Source of the DNA: Bin87 sp965204685
GTDB taxonomy: Bacteria > Chloroflexota > Dehalococcoidia > Lucifugimonadales > UBA3495
Reading direction: 5' to 3'
Length of the DNA stretch: 64,000 bases
NCBI GenBank assembly: GCA_965204685.1
Contig: OZ242004.1
Coordinates: forward strand, 868,001 to 932,000
This document shows positions 8,465 through 15,957 of the stretch, one piece after another (positions within the stretch are counted from its first letter, which is position 1; each line of letters opens with the position of its first letter). The notes under the pieces were generated by a model. The model did not search any database. It had not been told where the DNA came from and saw nothing but the letters and a program-made list of their open reading frames with translations. Position numbers and translations under genes: made by a program.

Positions 8465-8653
8465 ATGCAGAAGACCATGATCCTGGATGACTGCGCCCGT
8501 TGCGGCCAGCCCATCCGCCCCGGCGAACCCGCCATGCAGACCGCCGCGGTGGACGTCATGGACGGCCGGGTGGTGTCTTCGCCGGTGCGCTCCTACCACC
8601 TCAAGGGCGGCTGCCCCGCCGCCGACGGGAAGTCCATCCCCGCTGCCGCATAG
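8465..8653 (+). CDS. Small zinc-ribbon-like protein
   Basis: A 62-residue protein after the site AAGGAGGATTGCC. It has CARCGQPIRPGEP near the N-terminus and YHLKGGCPA near the C-terminus, so C, C, H and C could hold one zinc as in short LIM/HIT-type fingers. No known partner is evident. The ribosome-binding site and a following hairpin support it as a real gene. Confidence 0.6.
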   Translation: MQKTMILDDCARCGQPIRPGEPAMQTAAVDVMDGRVVSSPVRSYHLKGGCPAADGKSIPAAA

Positions 8654-8664
8654 ACAACCGCCGC

Positions 8665-8724
8665 GATCCGCCGGAGGCGGACGACACGAAGGCCCCGCCG
8701 GTTTCATTCACCGGCGGGGCCTTC
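8665..8724 (+). terminator. Repeat unit plus 15-bp perfect hairpin before helicase
   Basis: Bases 8665-8687 repeat 5073-5095 exactly. They run into GAAGGCCCCGCCGGT (8688-8702), which pairs perfectly with 8710-8724 around the loop TTCATTC, followed by GCATTTCCC. The structure stands between a small gene and the helicase gene. Confidence 0.7.
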
Positions 8725-8771
8725 GCATTTCCCAACTCCATCGCAGCAAACCAAACACAAGGAGAACCCCC

Positions 8772-11183
8772 ATGAACCTCGGAGAGTTCATCGACACCTT
8801 CAAGGACGCCATCTCCCGGAGGGTGGTGGAGTCCTACCCGCCCCTCTACCGGCCCTCGGAAAACGAGACCAGGCTGCCCCAACTGCTCCGCAACCCCCTG
8901 GGCGCGCAGGCCGACGCCATCCGGGGCGCGGCCCTCTCCCTGCAAGCCCACCGGGGCACCACCGTGGTGGGCGAGATGGGCACCGGCAAGTCCTTCATCG
9001 GCGCCGCCGCCGCCCACGCCGCCGGCTTCCGGCGGGTATTGATCCTCTGCCCGCCCCATCTCACCAAGAAGTGGAAGCGGGAGGTGGAGCAGACCGTCCC
9101 CCTGGCCCGGTCCGCCATCGTCGCCTCCATCACCGACCTGGAAAGGCTGCGCCTCTCCGCCGGCTCCGGCCCGCTGTTCGCGGTGATGAGCCGGGAGCGG
9201 GCCAAGCTGTCCTACCGCTGGCAGCCCGCCGTGATCCAAAGGTGGGCCACGGAAAAGGCGCGCCTGGTGCGGGACGAGGAGACCGGGGAACCTTTCAAAG
9301 TCCCCTGTTGCCCCACCTGCTACGGCCAGGTGACGGACAAGGACGGCGTTCCGCTCACCGACGCCGAGCTGCGCCGCCGCAAGCGCAACTGCGCCCGCTG
9401 CGGCAGCCCCCTGTGGCAGGCCGACGGTTCCGGCCCCCGCCGCTACCCCCTGGCCGATTACGTGAAGAACCGGATGCGGGGCTTCTTCGACCTGCTGGTC
9501 GGGGACGAAGTGCATGAATACAAAGGGCGCGGTTCCGCCCAGGGCATCGCCGCCGGCGTCCTGGCCGACGTCATCGGCAAGTCCCTGAGCCTGTCCGGGA
9601 CCCTGATGGGAGGCTATTCCTCGACGCTGTTCCACCTGCTCTACAGGTTCAGCCCGGAGTTGCGCAACGACTTCGCCCATTCGGAGGAAGGCCGCTGGAT
9701 CGAGCGCTACGGCTTCCTGGAGGAGACCCGCAGCTACCCGGAGGACGACGCCTACGAGGACGGGCGCACCAGCCGGCGCAAGGGCTTCCGCAAGACGGTG
9801 CGGGAAAAGCCCGGCCTGGTGCCGGCGGCGCTCTTCCACATCATCGGCAACTCGGTCTTCCTCAAGCTGGCGGACGTGGCCTCCGCCCTGCCGCCTTACG
9901 AGGAGCAGGTGCTGCTGTCGGGGATGGACTCCGACGTGGACCTCACCGGCTTCTCCCAGCGCAGCGCCTACAACCACGTCTTCGAGGAACTGCACGAGGC
10001 GCTGGTCAAGGCGTTGAAGAAGGGTTCCAAGCGGTTGCTGGCGACGTATCTCCAGACATTGCTGGCCTACCCCGACGGCTGCACCCACGGGGAGACGGTC
10101 TTCGACCCGGCCAGCGGCAAGCTCATCGTCCAGGTGCCGCCCCTGTCCGAGGAGAAGATCTACCCCAAGGAGCAGGCCCTGGTTGACTTGGTGGCGGCGG
10201 AACGGCTGGCGGGAAGGCGGGTGCTGGTCTATGCCACCCATACCGGAACGCGGGACATCACCGGCAGGATGGACGACATCCTGACCCGCCACGGGTTCAA
10301 GGTGGCGGTGATGAAGGCCGACGCCGTGGCGCCGGACCGAAGGGAAGCCTGGGTCGCCGATAGGGTGAGCGAAGGGGTGGACGTGATCATCTGCCATCCC
10401 CGCCTGGTGCAGACCGGGTTGGACCTAATCGACTTTCCGACCCTGGTCTGGTTCGAGACGGATTACAGCGTGTACACCATGCGCCAGGCGTCGCGGCGAT
10501 CCTGGCGCATCGGCCAGAACCGCCCGGTGAAGGTCATCTACATGGCCTACCGGGGGACGTTGCAGGCCGACGCCCTGAAGCTGGTGGCGAAGAAGCTGCA
10601 ATCGTCTCTGGCGGTGGAAGGGGAGTTGCCCGAGGACGGGCTGGCCGCCTACGGGGACGACGGGGACGACCTGATGATGGCCCTGGCCCGGCAGATCGTC
10701 GGCGGCGACGCCCAGGCGGATGCCGAGACGCTGGAGGAAGTGTTTGCCCAAGCCCGGGACGCCGAGGCCGCCGCCGAGGAGTTCCTGGTGGATGACGGCT
10801 GGCAGGCGGTGGCAATCGAGCCGGAGACCATCACGGTCAACGGGAATGGCAACGGCCAACACACCAACGGCCACCACGACGCCGAGGACATCGGCCTCAC
10901 CGTCGAGCTGGTGGTGAACGGCGACGGTCACCACAGCCTGCCCTCTACCGGAAACGAGCGCAACGGCCACATTCCCGTATCGGCCAACGCCAACGGCCGC
11001 CAGGACGCCGAACCCGCCGCAGGGCAGCAGTCGCTGTTCAGTTGGGCGGAGTTCCTGTCCGAGGAGCCGGCCCGGCCCAACGGGCGGAACGCCAAGCCGA
11101 AAACCGCCTCCGCTTCCCTGTTCCAGTGGGCGCTGGACCAAGAACAGGAACGGGAGAAAGAGCCGGTGGGCGCGGGCCGCTAG
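8772..11183 (+). CDS. Large SF2 helicase with zinc finger and NG-rich tail
   Basis: An 803-residue superfamily 2 helicase or translocase. Walker A is GEMGTGKS (residues 67-74), Walker B is DEVH (about 245-248), and the last helicase motif is RRSWRIGQNRPVKV (about 575). A zinc finger (CPTC ... CARC, about 180-210) is inserted in the first RecA domain. After residue 690 the tail is low complexity with Asn-Gly-His repeats like those of the Rad52 leader, then QQSLFSW and ASLFQWALD motifs that resemble sliding-clamp-binding peptides. It probably unwinds or remodels DNA during replication or transfer of the element. The ATG follows AAGGAGAACCCCC; a perfect hairpin follows the stop. Confidence 0.82.
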   Translation: MNLGEFIDTFKDAISRRVVESYPPLYRPSENETRLPQLLRNPLGAQADAIRGAALSLQAHRGTTVVGEMGTGKSFIGAAAAHAAGFRRVLILCPPHLTKKWKREVEQTVPLARSAIVASITDLERLRLSAGSGPLFAVMSRERAKLSYRWQPAVIQRWATEKARLVRDEETGEPFKVPCCPTCYGQVTDKDGVPLTDAELRRRKRNCARCGSPLWQADGSGPRRYPLADYVKNRMRGFFDLLVGDEVHEYKGRGSAQGIAAGVLADVIGKSLSLSGTLMGGYSSTLFHLLYRFSPELRNDFAHSEEGRWIERYGFLEETRSYPEDDAYEDGRTSRRKGFRKTVREKPGLVPAALFHIIGNSVFLKLADVASALPPYEEQVLLSGMDSDVDLTGFSQRSAYNHVFEELHEALVKALKKGSKRLLATYLQTLLAYPDGCTHGETVFDPASGKLIVQVPPLSEEKIYPKEQALVDLVAAERLAGRRVLVYATHTGTRDITGRMDDILTRHGFKVAVMKADAVAPDRREAWVADRVSEGVDVIICHPRLVQTGLDLIDFPTLVWFETDYSVYTMRQASRRSWRIGQNRPVKVIYMAYRGTLQADALKLVAKKLQSSLAVEGELPEDGLAAYGDDGDDLMMALARQIVGGDAQADAETLEEVFAQARDAEAAAEEFLVDDGWQAVAIEPETITVNGNGNGQHTNGHHDAEDIGLTVELVVNGDGHHSLPSTGNERNGHIPVSANANGRQDAEPAAGQQSLFSWAEFLSEEPARPNGRNAKPKTASASLFQWALDQEQEREKEPVGAGR

Positions 11184-11200
11184 ACCGGCGCCGCCACCGA

Positions 11201-11239
11201 CGAGAGGGGCCTTCGCTCCGGTGGCGAAGGCCCCTCTCG
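11201..11239 (+). terminator. 16-bp perfect hairpin after helicase
   Basis: CGAGAGGGGCCTTCGC (11201-11216) pairs perfectly with 11224-11239 around the loop TCCGGTG. It is followed by CAATTA rather than a T run, so it may stabilise the transcript end more than stop polymerase. Confidence 0.65.
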
Positions 11240-11324
11240 CAATTACGGCGTCCATCGAACGGGTGAACGGGATGCCGCATAAACCCGCCAATGGAAACCA
11301 CAACCAACCCAAAGGAGACAAATC

Positions 11325-11531
11325 ATGGCACGCATCTTTGTGTACGACGACCGCGAGTTCCCCGACCCGGACCCCGAAATGAGCGTCGAGCAGGTAAAGG
11401 CGACGCTGGCCGACTTCTACGGCGAGATCGCCAACGCCTCGGTCAAGGAGACCGCGCGGGGCGACGACACCATCATCGAGTTCCAGCGGCGGGTGGGCAC
11501 CAAGGGCGCTCGCTCCATCGCCCACAGCTAG
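11325..11531 (+). CDS. PRTRC protein C, ubiquitin-like
   Basis: A 68-residue protein with the PRTRC protein C pattern: ARIFVYDDREFPDPDPEMS, then EQVKATLADFYGEIANASV and FQRRVGTKG. That family is a prokaryotic ubiquitin-like (beta-grasp) protein. In other bacteria it sits in the order E-C-F-B-A-ThiF, and the same order is seen here. The usual GTKG end is followed by seven further residues (ARSIAHS). There is no terminal GG, so trimming would be needed if it is conjugated. The ATG follows AAAGGAGACAAATC. It is the first gene of a tightly packed operon that runs to 14688. Confidence 0.82.
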   Translation: MARIFVYDDREFPDPDPEMSVEQVKATLADFYGEIANASVKETARGDDTIIEFQRRVGTKGARSIAHS

Positions 11532-11542
11532 GGGGTAACGGA

Positions 11543-11770
11543 ATGGACAACCTCACCCTGGCGGGTCTGCTGGCGGCAACGCCGCCGGCGGACCTGAAAA
11601 TCATCGAGCTCACGGCGGAGCTCACCCGGCCCGATGGCGCGCTGGACCTGGACGCGGCGGCGGCCCGGCAGCCGGAGGTGGAACTGGCCTGCGCCCAGGC
11701 CCAGGACTACGCCGCCACCACCAAGCGGCTGCTGGATACCCTGCGATGGCAACTGCGGCCCCGCCGGTAA
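11543..11770 (+). CDS. Small helical protein in the PRTRC-like operon
   Basis: A 75-residue predicted helical protein (repeated Ala, Glu and Leu; ends RWQLRPRR). It starts 11 bases after the ubiquitin-like gene, and its TAA overlaps the next ATG (TAATG), so it is embedded in the operon. It has no recognised domain. In some PRTRC loci a short unassigned gene occupies this slot, but I see no specific similarity. Confidence 0.6.
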   Translation: MDNLTLAGLLAATPPADLKIIELTAELTRPDGALDLDAAAARQPEVELACAQAQDYAATTKRLLDTLRWQLRPRR

Positions 11771-12591
11771 TGAGCGACCTGGCCGGAATACTCCTGCGGC
11801 GTCCGCCGTCGCTGCAAGAGCTGATCGTCCGGCTGGGCTACGCCGAGGATTATGCCTGGTTCGCCGGTCTGGTGCGCCGCCTCTTTCCCCAGGAAGCGGA
11901 GGCCGTGCTGTCGGTTCCCGATGCCGGCGGCAGGTTGGAGGGGTTTGCCCGGCTCTTCGAGGAGCGGCACTTCCCCCTCTACGCACCATTCATCGAGTTC
12001 TATGTGGACGAAGGGGGGGAACCGCCCTTCACCTGGCTGAGGCGTGGCATTCCCTTCCAACTGATGGGCATCGGCTACGACGGCCTGCACGAGATGTGGG
12101 ACGGCTACCGCGAGGGGCTCTCCGCCCTGGCGCTCCTGGCCGAAGCCCCCGGCTACTACTGGGACGAACCCGACGGGCTGCGCACCGCCTGGCTGGAAGC
12201 CGCCGCCCAGCGCATCCCGCAGGGGACGCTGGAGCGGATACCCCGGGGCGGCATTCCCCTGAAAACGCTCACCGAAGGGCTGGAGGGAACCGAATACCAG
12301 GGCGCGGCCCAGGCCGCCGCCTGGGTGCGAGCAGAAACCGGCAACTTCTTTCTTGACCACTCTTTCGAGGATGGCGACTACGACGGCTTCTCCGACCCCT
12401 GGGATGAGGAAATCATCGCCGACGGGACCGAGGAATGGCGCAAGGCCAGCGCCCTCACGGGCTCGGTGATCAAACTGGCCGACTGGCTGGAGGAAGACCT
12501 GCCCAGCCGCTTCGCCGAACTGCTGGACTTCATCCTGCCCCGTCTGCCCGAACCAACAACACAACAGGAGGAAAACGATGACGACTGTTGA
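11770..12591 (+). CDS. Protein in the PRTRC F position, unknown
   Basis: A 273-residue protein starting at the ATG that overlaps the previous stop. It is acidic and rich in aromatic residues (APFIEFYVDEGGEPPFTWLRRG, APGYYWDEPDG), with no membrane segment or catalytic motif that I can name. Its place between proteins C and B is where PRTRC protein F lies in other bacteria, so it may be a diverged F; direct similarity is not obvious by eye. It overlaps the E2-like gene by 14 bases. Confidence 0.6.
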   Translation: MSDLAGILLRRPPSLQELIVRLGYAEDYAWFAGLVRRLFPQEAEAVLSVPDAGGRLEGFARLFEERHFPLYAPFIEFYVDEGGEPPFTWLRRGIPFQLMGIGYDGLHEMWDGYREGLSALALLAEAPGYYWDEPDGLRTAWLEAAAQRIPQGTLERIPRGGIPLKTLTEGLEGTEYQGAAQAAAWVRAETGNFFLDHSFEDGDYDGFSDPWDEEIIADGTEEWRKASALTGSVIKLADWLEEDLPSRFAELLDFILPRLPEPTTQQEENDDDC

Positions 12592-13288
12592 TGCCAACGC
12601 GACTAACTGGTCCGTGCCCGGCCGGGACGACCTGCCCCGGGACCAGCTCCAGATGCAATTGGAGGTGTACCAGGAGACCGTCCTGCTGCGGGGCTTCCAG
12701 GGCGACTCCCACTGGGTCAGGACCGTCTCGGCGGACGAAATCGCCAACGCGTTCATCCGGCACCTGGGCTTCTCCTCGGGGCTCTTGCCCGACAACGCCC
12801 TCTGGTGGAACCAGGGGGAGACCGGCCAGGTGGTGGCCCTGTGGCGCCCGCCCCAGGTGTGGCCGGTCGCCCTGCAACGGGAGGCGTTCCAGCCTCCCGC
12901 CCGGCTCCGGCTGCCCATGCCGGGGCTGGTCTTCGTCTGTTCGCCGGGGCGGGCGCCCTGGGTCTATGCCGCCCTGGAACGGCCTGTTCGCGCCGGGCAG
13001 CAGCTCTACCGCGCCCCCGCCTTCAACGTCTTCCGCGACGGGCGGGTCTGCCCCGGCAGCCACCGCTTTCCCGAAGACGTGGGGCTGATACCCGAATCCT
13101 TCTTCCAGTCCTTCTTCTCCCTTACCGGAGACACGAGGGAACGGTCGAAGCAACACCCGGACAACCTGCAAGCGTTATGGGAGGAACTTGATGGAAAGGC
13201 TGAGTACCCGGTTGAGGACCTGGTTCCCCAATGCACCGTGGGCCACGTCATGGCGGCCTCCGAAGGGAGACGGGGCTACTACCCCTAA
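12578..13288 (+). CDS. PRTRC protein B, E2-like (Prok-E2_D)
   Basis: A 236-residue protein with the hallmarks of PRTRC protein B: LPDNALWW, PMPGLVFV, WVYAALERPVRAG, and the signature LYRAPAFNVFRDGRVCPGS followed by FFQSFFSLT. Comparative work places this family in the E2 ubiquitin-conjugating fold, and C158 in GRVCPGS is the natural catalytic cysteine. It would receive the ubiquitin-like protein from the E1/ThiF partner two genes downstream. It starts after ACAGGAGGAAAACG inside the end of the previous gene, and the JAMM gene begins inside its own 3' end. Confidence 0.82.
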   Translation: MTTVDANATNWSVPGRDDLPRDQLQMQLEVYQETVLLRGFQGDSHWVRTVSADEIANAFIRHLGFSSGLLPDNALWWNQGETGQVVALWRPPQVWPVALQREAFQPPARLRLPMPGLVFVCSPGRAPWVYAALERPVRAGQQLYRAPAFNVFRDGRVCPGSHRFPEDVGLIPESFFQSFFSLTGDTRERSKQHPDNLQALWEELDGKAEYPVEDLVPQCTVGHVMAASEGRRGYYP

Positions 13289-13901
13289 CCCCGGCGCTTC
13301 GCCGGTGGGCTACCTGGTGAACCACCCCGGCGGTCTCGCCGGCAGCCAGGGGATCGGCTACGACTACGTTCTCGGATCGGGCGGTCTCTACGTCCAGTCC
13401 GAGAGCGCAAACCTCACGGCGCGGATGCCGGTGGCTCCTGCCCAAGTGCGGGGCCTGGCCCCGGTTTCCGAGAAGGTCGAAATCGCACACGGCCCCATTC
13501 CCGCCCACCTCTTCGAGTTGGGGCTGCGCTGGTTCCGGCAAGTCCCGGACACCGAGCGGTTCTTCGCCGTGGGCTGGGACGGCCAAGCCTACCGCATGGT
13601 TGTGCCGCCGCAGGCGGGGACGGGTTCATCCCTCACCTACCGGCCTCCCGCCGGCGTTGTCGCCGAGTTCCACTCCCACGGACGCCACCGGGCCTTCTTC
13701 TCCGCCACCGACGATGGCGACGAGCAGGGGTTTCGCATCTACGGCGTCGTGGGACGCCTGGACACGGCGCAACCGGAGTTCACCCTGCGCCTCGGCATCT
13801 ACGGCCACTTCGCCCCGCTGGACTGGCGGCAGGTGTTCGACGGACCGCCGCCGGGCCTGCGGCCCATTGACCAACACACCAACAACAAGGAGGCAACCTG
13901 A
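13191..13901 (+). CDS. PRTRC protein A, JAMM/MPN metalloprotease
   Basis: A 236-residue protein with a perfect JAMM site: H161-S-H163, seven residues, S171-x-x-D174 (EFHSHGRHRAFFSATDD). That is the PRTRC protein A signature and the fold of ubiquitin-removing metalloproteases, so it should process or remove the ubiquitin-like protein. The start is uncertain. ATG 13191 follows GGGAGGAACTTG but lies 98 bases inside the E2-like gene; GTG 13305 or 13317 would give a protein nearer the conserved core. The stop is directly followed by the ThiF start (GGAGG ... CTGAAATG). Confidence 0.85.
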   Translation: MERLSTRLRTWFPNAPWATSWRPPKGDGATTPNPGASPVGYLVNHPGGLAGSQGIGYDYVLGSGGLYVQSESANLTARMPVAPAQVRGLAPVSEKVEIAHGPIPAHLFELGLRWFRQVPDTERFFAVGWDGQAYRMVVPPQAGTGSSLTYRPPAGVVAEFHSHGRHRAFFSATDDGDEQGFRIYGVVGRLDTAQPEFTLRLGIYGHFAPLDWRQVFDGPPPGLRPIDQHTNNKEAT

Positions 13902-13902
13902 A

Positions 13903-14688
13903 ATGCCCTACTACCTGGACAACCAGTTCCTGCTGGACCAACCCTGGATCACCGTGGTGGGCTGCGGCGGCACCGGCGGCTTCGTCGCCGAGGGCCTCTG
14001 CCGCCTCTTCCAAGGCCGCGAGGCCACCATCGTCCTGGTGGACCACGACCGCGTGGAACCCCATAACCTGCTCCGCCAGAATTTCTACCCCGCCGACGTG
14101 GGAGAGTTCAAGAGCAAGGCCCTGGCCGACCGGCTGGCCCAAGCCTACAACCGGCCCATCGGCTATTCGGTCTATCCCTTCCGGGACGAGGAACCCCGCT
14201 ACTCCGGCCTCTCCTCCCACGACGGCCTGGTCATCGGCTGCGCCGACAACGCGGCGGCCAGGAGGGCCATGGCCGAATGCCTGCCGGGAGACCCCTGCCG
14301 CTGGCTCATCGACGCCGGCAACGACACCAACTGGGGCCAAGTGCTGGTGGGAAACATCGCCCACCGGGTGGAACTGGATGAACCGCCCTTCGACGGCGAG
14401 ACCTGCCACCTGGCCCCGGCGCCCACCCTGCAACGGCCCGACCTGCTGACGGCGGTATCAACCAGACCGCCCGACGTGGACTGCGCGGCGGCGTTGGACC
14501 TCACCGACCAGGACCCCACCATCAACCAGATGATGGCGTCCCTGGTCTTGCAGGTGGTCCGGCGCATGGTGGCGGGAACCTGCCCCTTCCTGGGTCTCTA
14601 CCTGGACATGGACCTGGGCACGGTGACCCCCAGCTACGTCACACCGGAAGCGGTGGCGCGGCTGGTGGGCCGGAACAACGCCGGATGA
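13903..14688 (+). CDS. PRTRC ThiF-family E1-like protein
   Basis: A 261-residue ThiF/E1 adenylating enzyme. The nucleotide loop is GCGGTGG (residues 20-26), followed by LVDHDRVEPHNLLRQNF with the E1 Asp, Asn, Arg and Gln residues and a Lys near 70-72. C194 (DVDCAAALDL) is the candidate catalytic cysteine. It would adenylate the C-terminus of the ubiquitin-like protein and pass it to the E2-like protein. It closes the C-x-F-B-A-ThiF series, starting 2 bases after protein A. The partition gene parB found in some PRTRC loci is not seen in this window. Confidence 0.88.
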   Translation: MPYYLDNQFLLDQPWITVVGCGGTGGFVAEGLCRLFQGREATIVLVDHDRVEPHNLLRQNFYPADVGEFKSKALADRLAQAYNRPIGYSVYPFRDEEPRYSGLSSHDGLVIGCADNAAARRAMAECLPGDPCRWLIDAGNDTNWGQVLVGNIAHRVELDEPPFDGETCHLAPAPTLQRPDLLTAVSTRPPDVDCAAALDLTDQDPTINQMMASLVLQVVRRMVAGTCPFLGLYLDMDLGTVTPSYVTPEAVARLVGRNNAG

Positions 14689-14737
14689 ACGGCGCAAACC
14701 AACCTCTACTCACTGAACCCATAAGGAGAATGAAACC

Positions 14738-15736
14738 ATGACTGACCAGAAGGAAAACACCATCACCACAACGATGTGGCAGGACAACCACAGCGGGAAG
14801 CGGGGACACCAGTTGATGACCGAGAAACTGGCGGACACCATCTCCGCCATCGGCGCTACCGAGAACGCCCGCGACTACGACGACGTGCTGGCCCGGGCCA
14901 AGCTGTTCAGCCCGTTCTCGAATTGGACCTGGTTCATCACCGAAATGGACCGCGAGACCGGCCAGTGCTTCGGCCTGGTGGAGGGCTTCGAGACTGAGCT
15001 GGGCTACTTCGACCTCAGTGAGTTGGCCGAGACCACCGTGCTAGGCGGCGTTCCCGCCGTGGAACGCGACCTCTACTGGCAGCCCATGACCCTGGGCGAG
15101 ATCAAGAGGGGGTCCCGGCACGACTCGCGGCGCATTGGAGAAACCGGGAAAGGAGAAACCATGAACGACGAAACCGAAAGCGAGAGTTCCCCTGCGGACG
15201 TGGTGAACGTCGAGGAGTTCCTCTTCGGCCCTGCGACGGGTGATGCCCCAGGCGATGATACTGCTGGCGATGTTGCCGGGGAACTTCCTGCCGAACACGC
15301 GGCAGACGATTCGGGCGACCCGGAAACCGCTAGTGAACCGGACGTTGAGACGGACACGGACACCGCTGAGGAACCCGGTGCCGATGCTGATGCTGGCGGG
15401 GACGAAACCGCCCCTGCCGAGACGGAATCCTCGGAGGAGTTGAAGATCGTCCTGTCCATCCGGGGAGGCCGGGCCGTAATTGGCGTGCAGCGGCCCTCGG
15501 CGGACCCCCATATCGAAGCCTTCGACGACGCCGACCTGTTCGGGCTGGCCGACCAGTTCCCGGCGGTGGTGGCACGGGCCAGGGCCCGGTGGGAGGAGGA
15601 ACCCATGCACCCGGCCTACGTGAAACCCACTCCCCCGCCCAGGCAGCGGAACCGTCGCCGGCAGGATGCGGCCCAGGCCGCCACGGACGAGGCCGAGACG
15701 GAGCGCCAGCAGCCGGAAACGCTCAGGCTGTTCTGA
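14738..15736 (+). CDS. DUF2958 protein fused to an acidic C-terminal protein
   Basis: A 332-residue reading frame. Residues 40-130 are a DUF2958 domain (AKLFSPFSNWTWFITEMD, FGLVEGFETELGYFDLSEL, ERDLYWQP), common on plasmids and ICEs and of unknown function. From about residue 142 there is a different protein: a very acidic Ala/Asp/Glu stretch, a short fold (LSIRGGRAVIGVQRPS ... DLFGLADQFP) and a basic tail ending QPETLRLF, which resembles a sliding-clamp-binding peptide. An internal ATG at 15161 sits behind GAAAGGAGAAACC, the standard start signal of this element. The frame may therefore be two genes joined by loss of a stop, and both products may be made. Confidence 0.75.
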   Translation: MTDQKENTITTTMWQDNHSGKRGHQLMTEKLADTISAIGATENARDYDDVLARAKLFSPFSNWTWFITEMDRETGQCFGLVEGFETELGYFDLSELAETTVLGGVPAVERDLYWQPMTLGEIKRGSRHDSRRIGETGKGETMNDETESESSPADVVNVEEFLFGPATGDAPGDDTAGDVAGELPAEHAADDSGDPETASEPDVETDTDTAEEPGADADAGGDETAPAETESSEELKIVLSIRGGRAVIGVQRPSADPHIEAFDDADLFGLADQFPAVVARARARWEEEPMHPAYVKPTPPPRQRNRRRQDAAQAATDEAETERQQPETLRLF

Positions 15737-15744
15737 CCAGCGGG

Positions 15745-15870
15745 ACCTGCCTTGTCCCTCTTTCAGTGGGCGCTGGACCCGACGCGCGGGGGAAGGATGC
15801 CGTTGACTGGCATCCTTCCCCCGTTTTCCCTGCATCGCCCATGTATGCGCCCTTTTTGCGTTTAACGTCC
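15745..15870 (+). repeat. Left copy of cargo-flanking repeat, with perfect hairpin
   Basis: The block begins with a stretch that would read SLFQWALD in one frame, as in the helicase tail (11122-11147). It continues with a 14-bp perfect hairpin (15788-15801 with 15809-15822, then GTTTTCCC) and ends with GCCCATGTATGCG and CCTTTTTGCG. The same order of parts recurs at 19300-19475. It closes the + strand element before the - strand defence genes. Confidence 0.6.
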
Positions 15871-15957
15871 CACAATTTGGCGCGTCCGCTTCGTAGCGCC
15901 CGACGTTGCGCGGCTTCAGAACAGGGGCGTGTTCGCCACCAGAATCCCCGGTGGGCG

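Noticed and set aside
8601..10397. Long - strand open frame (598 codons) opposite the helicase
   Set aside because: Shadow of the helicase gene, with no recognisable domain or start signal.
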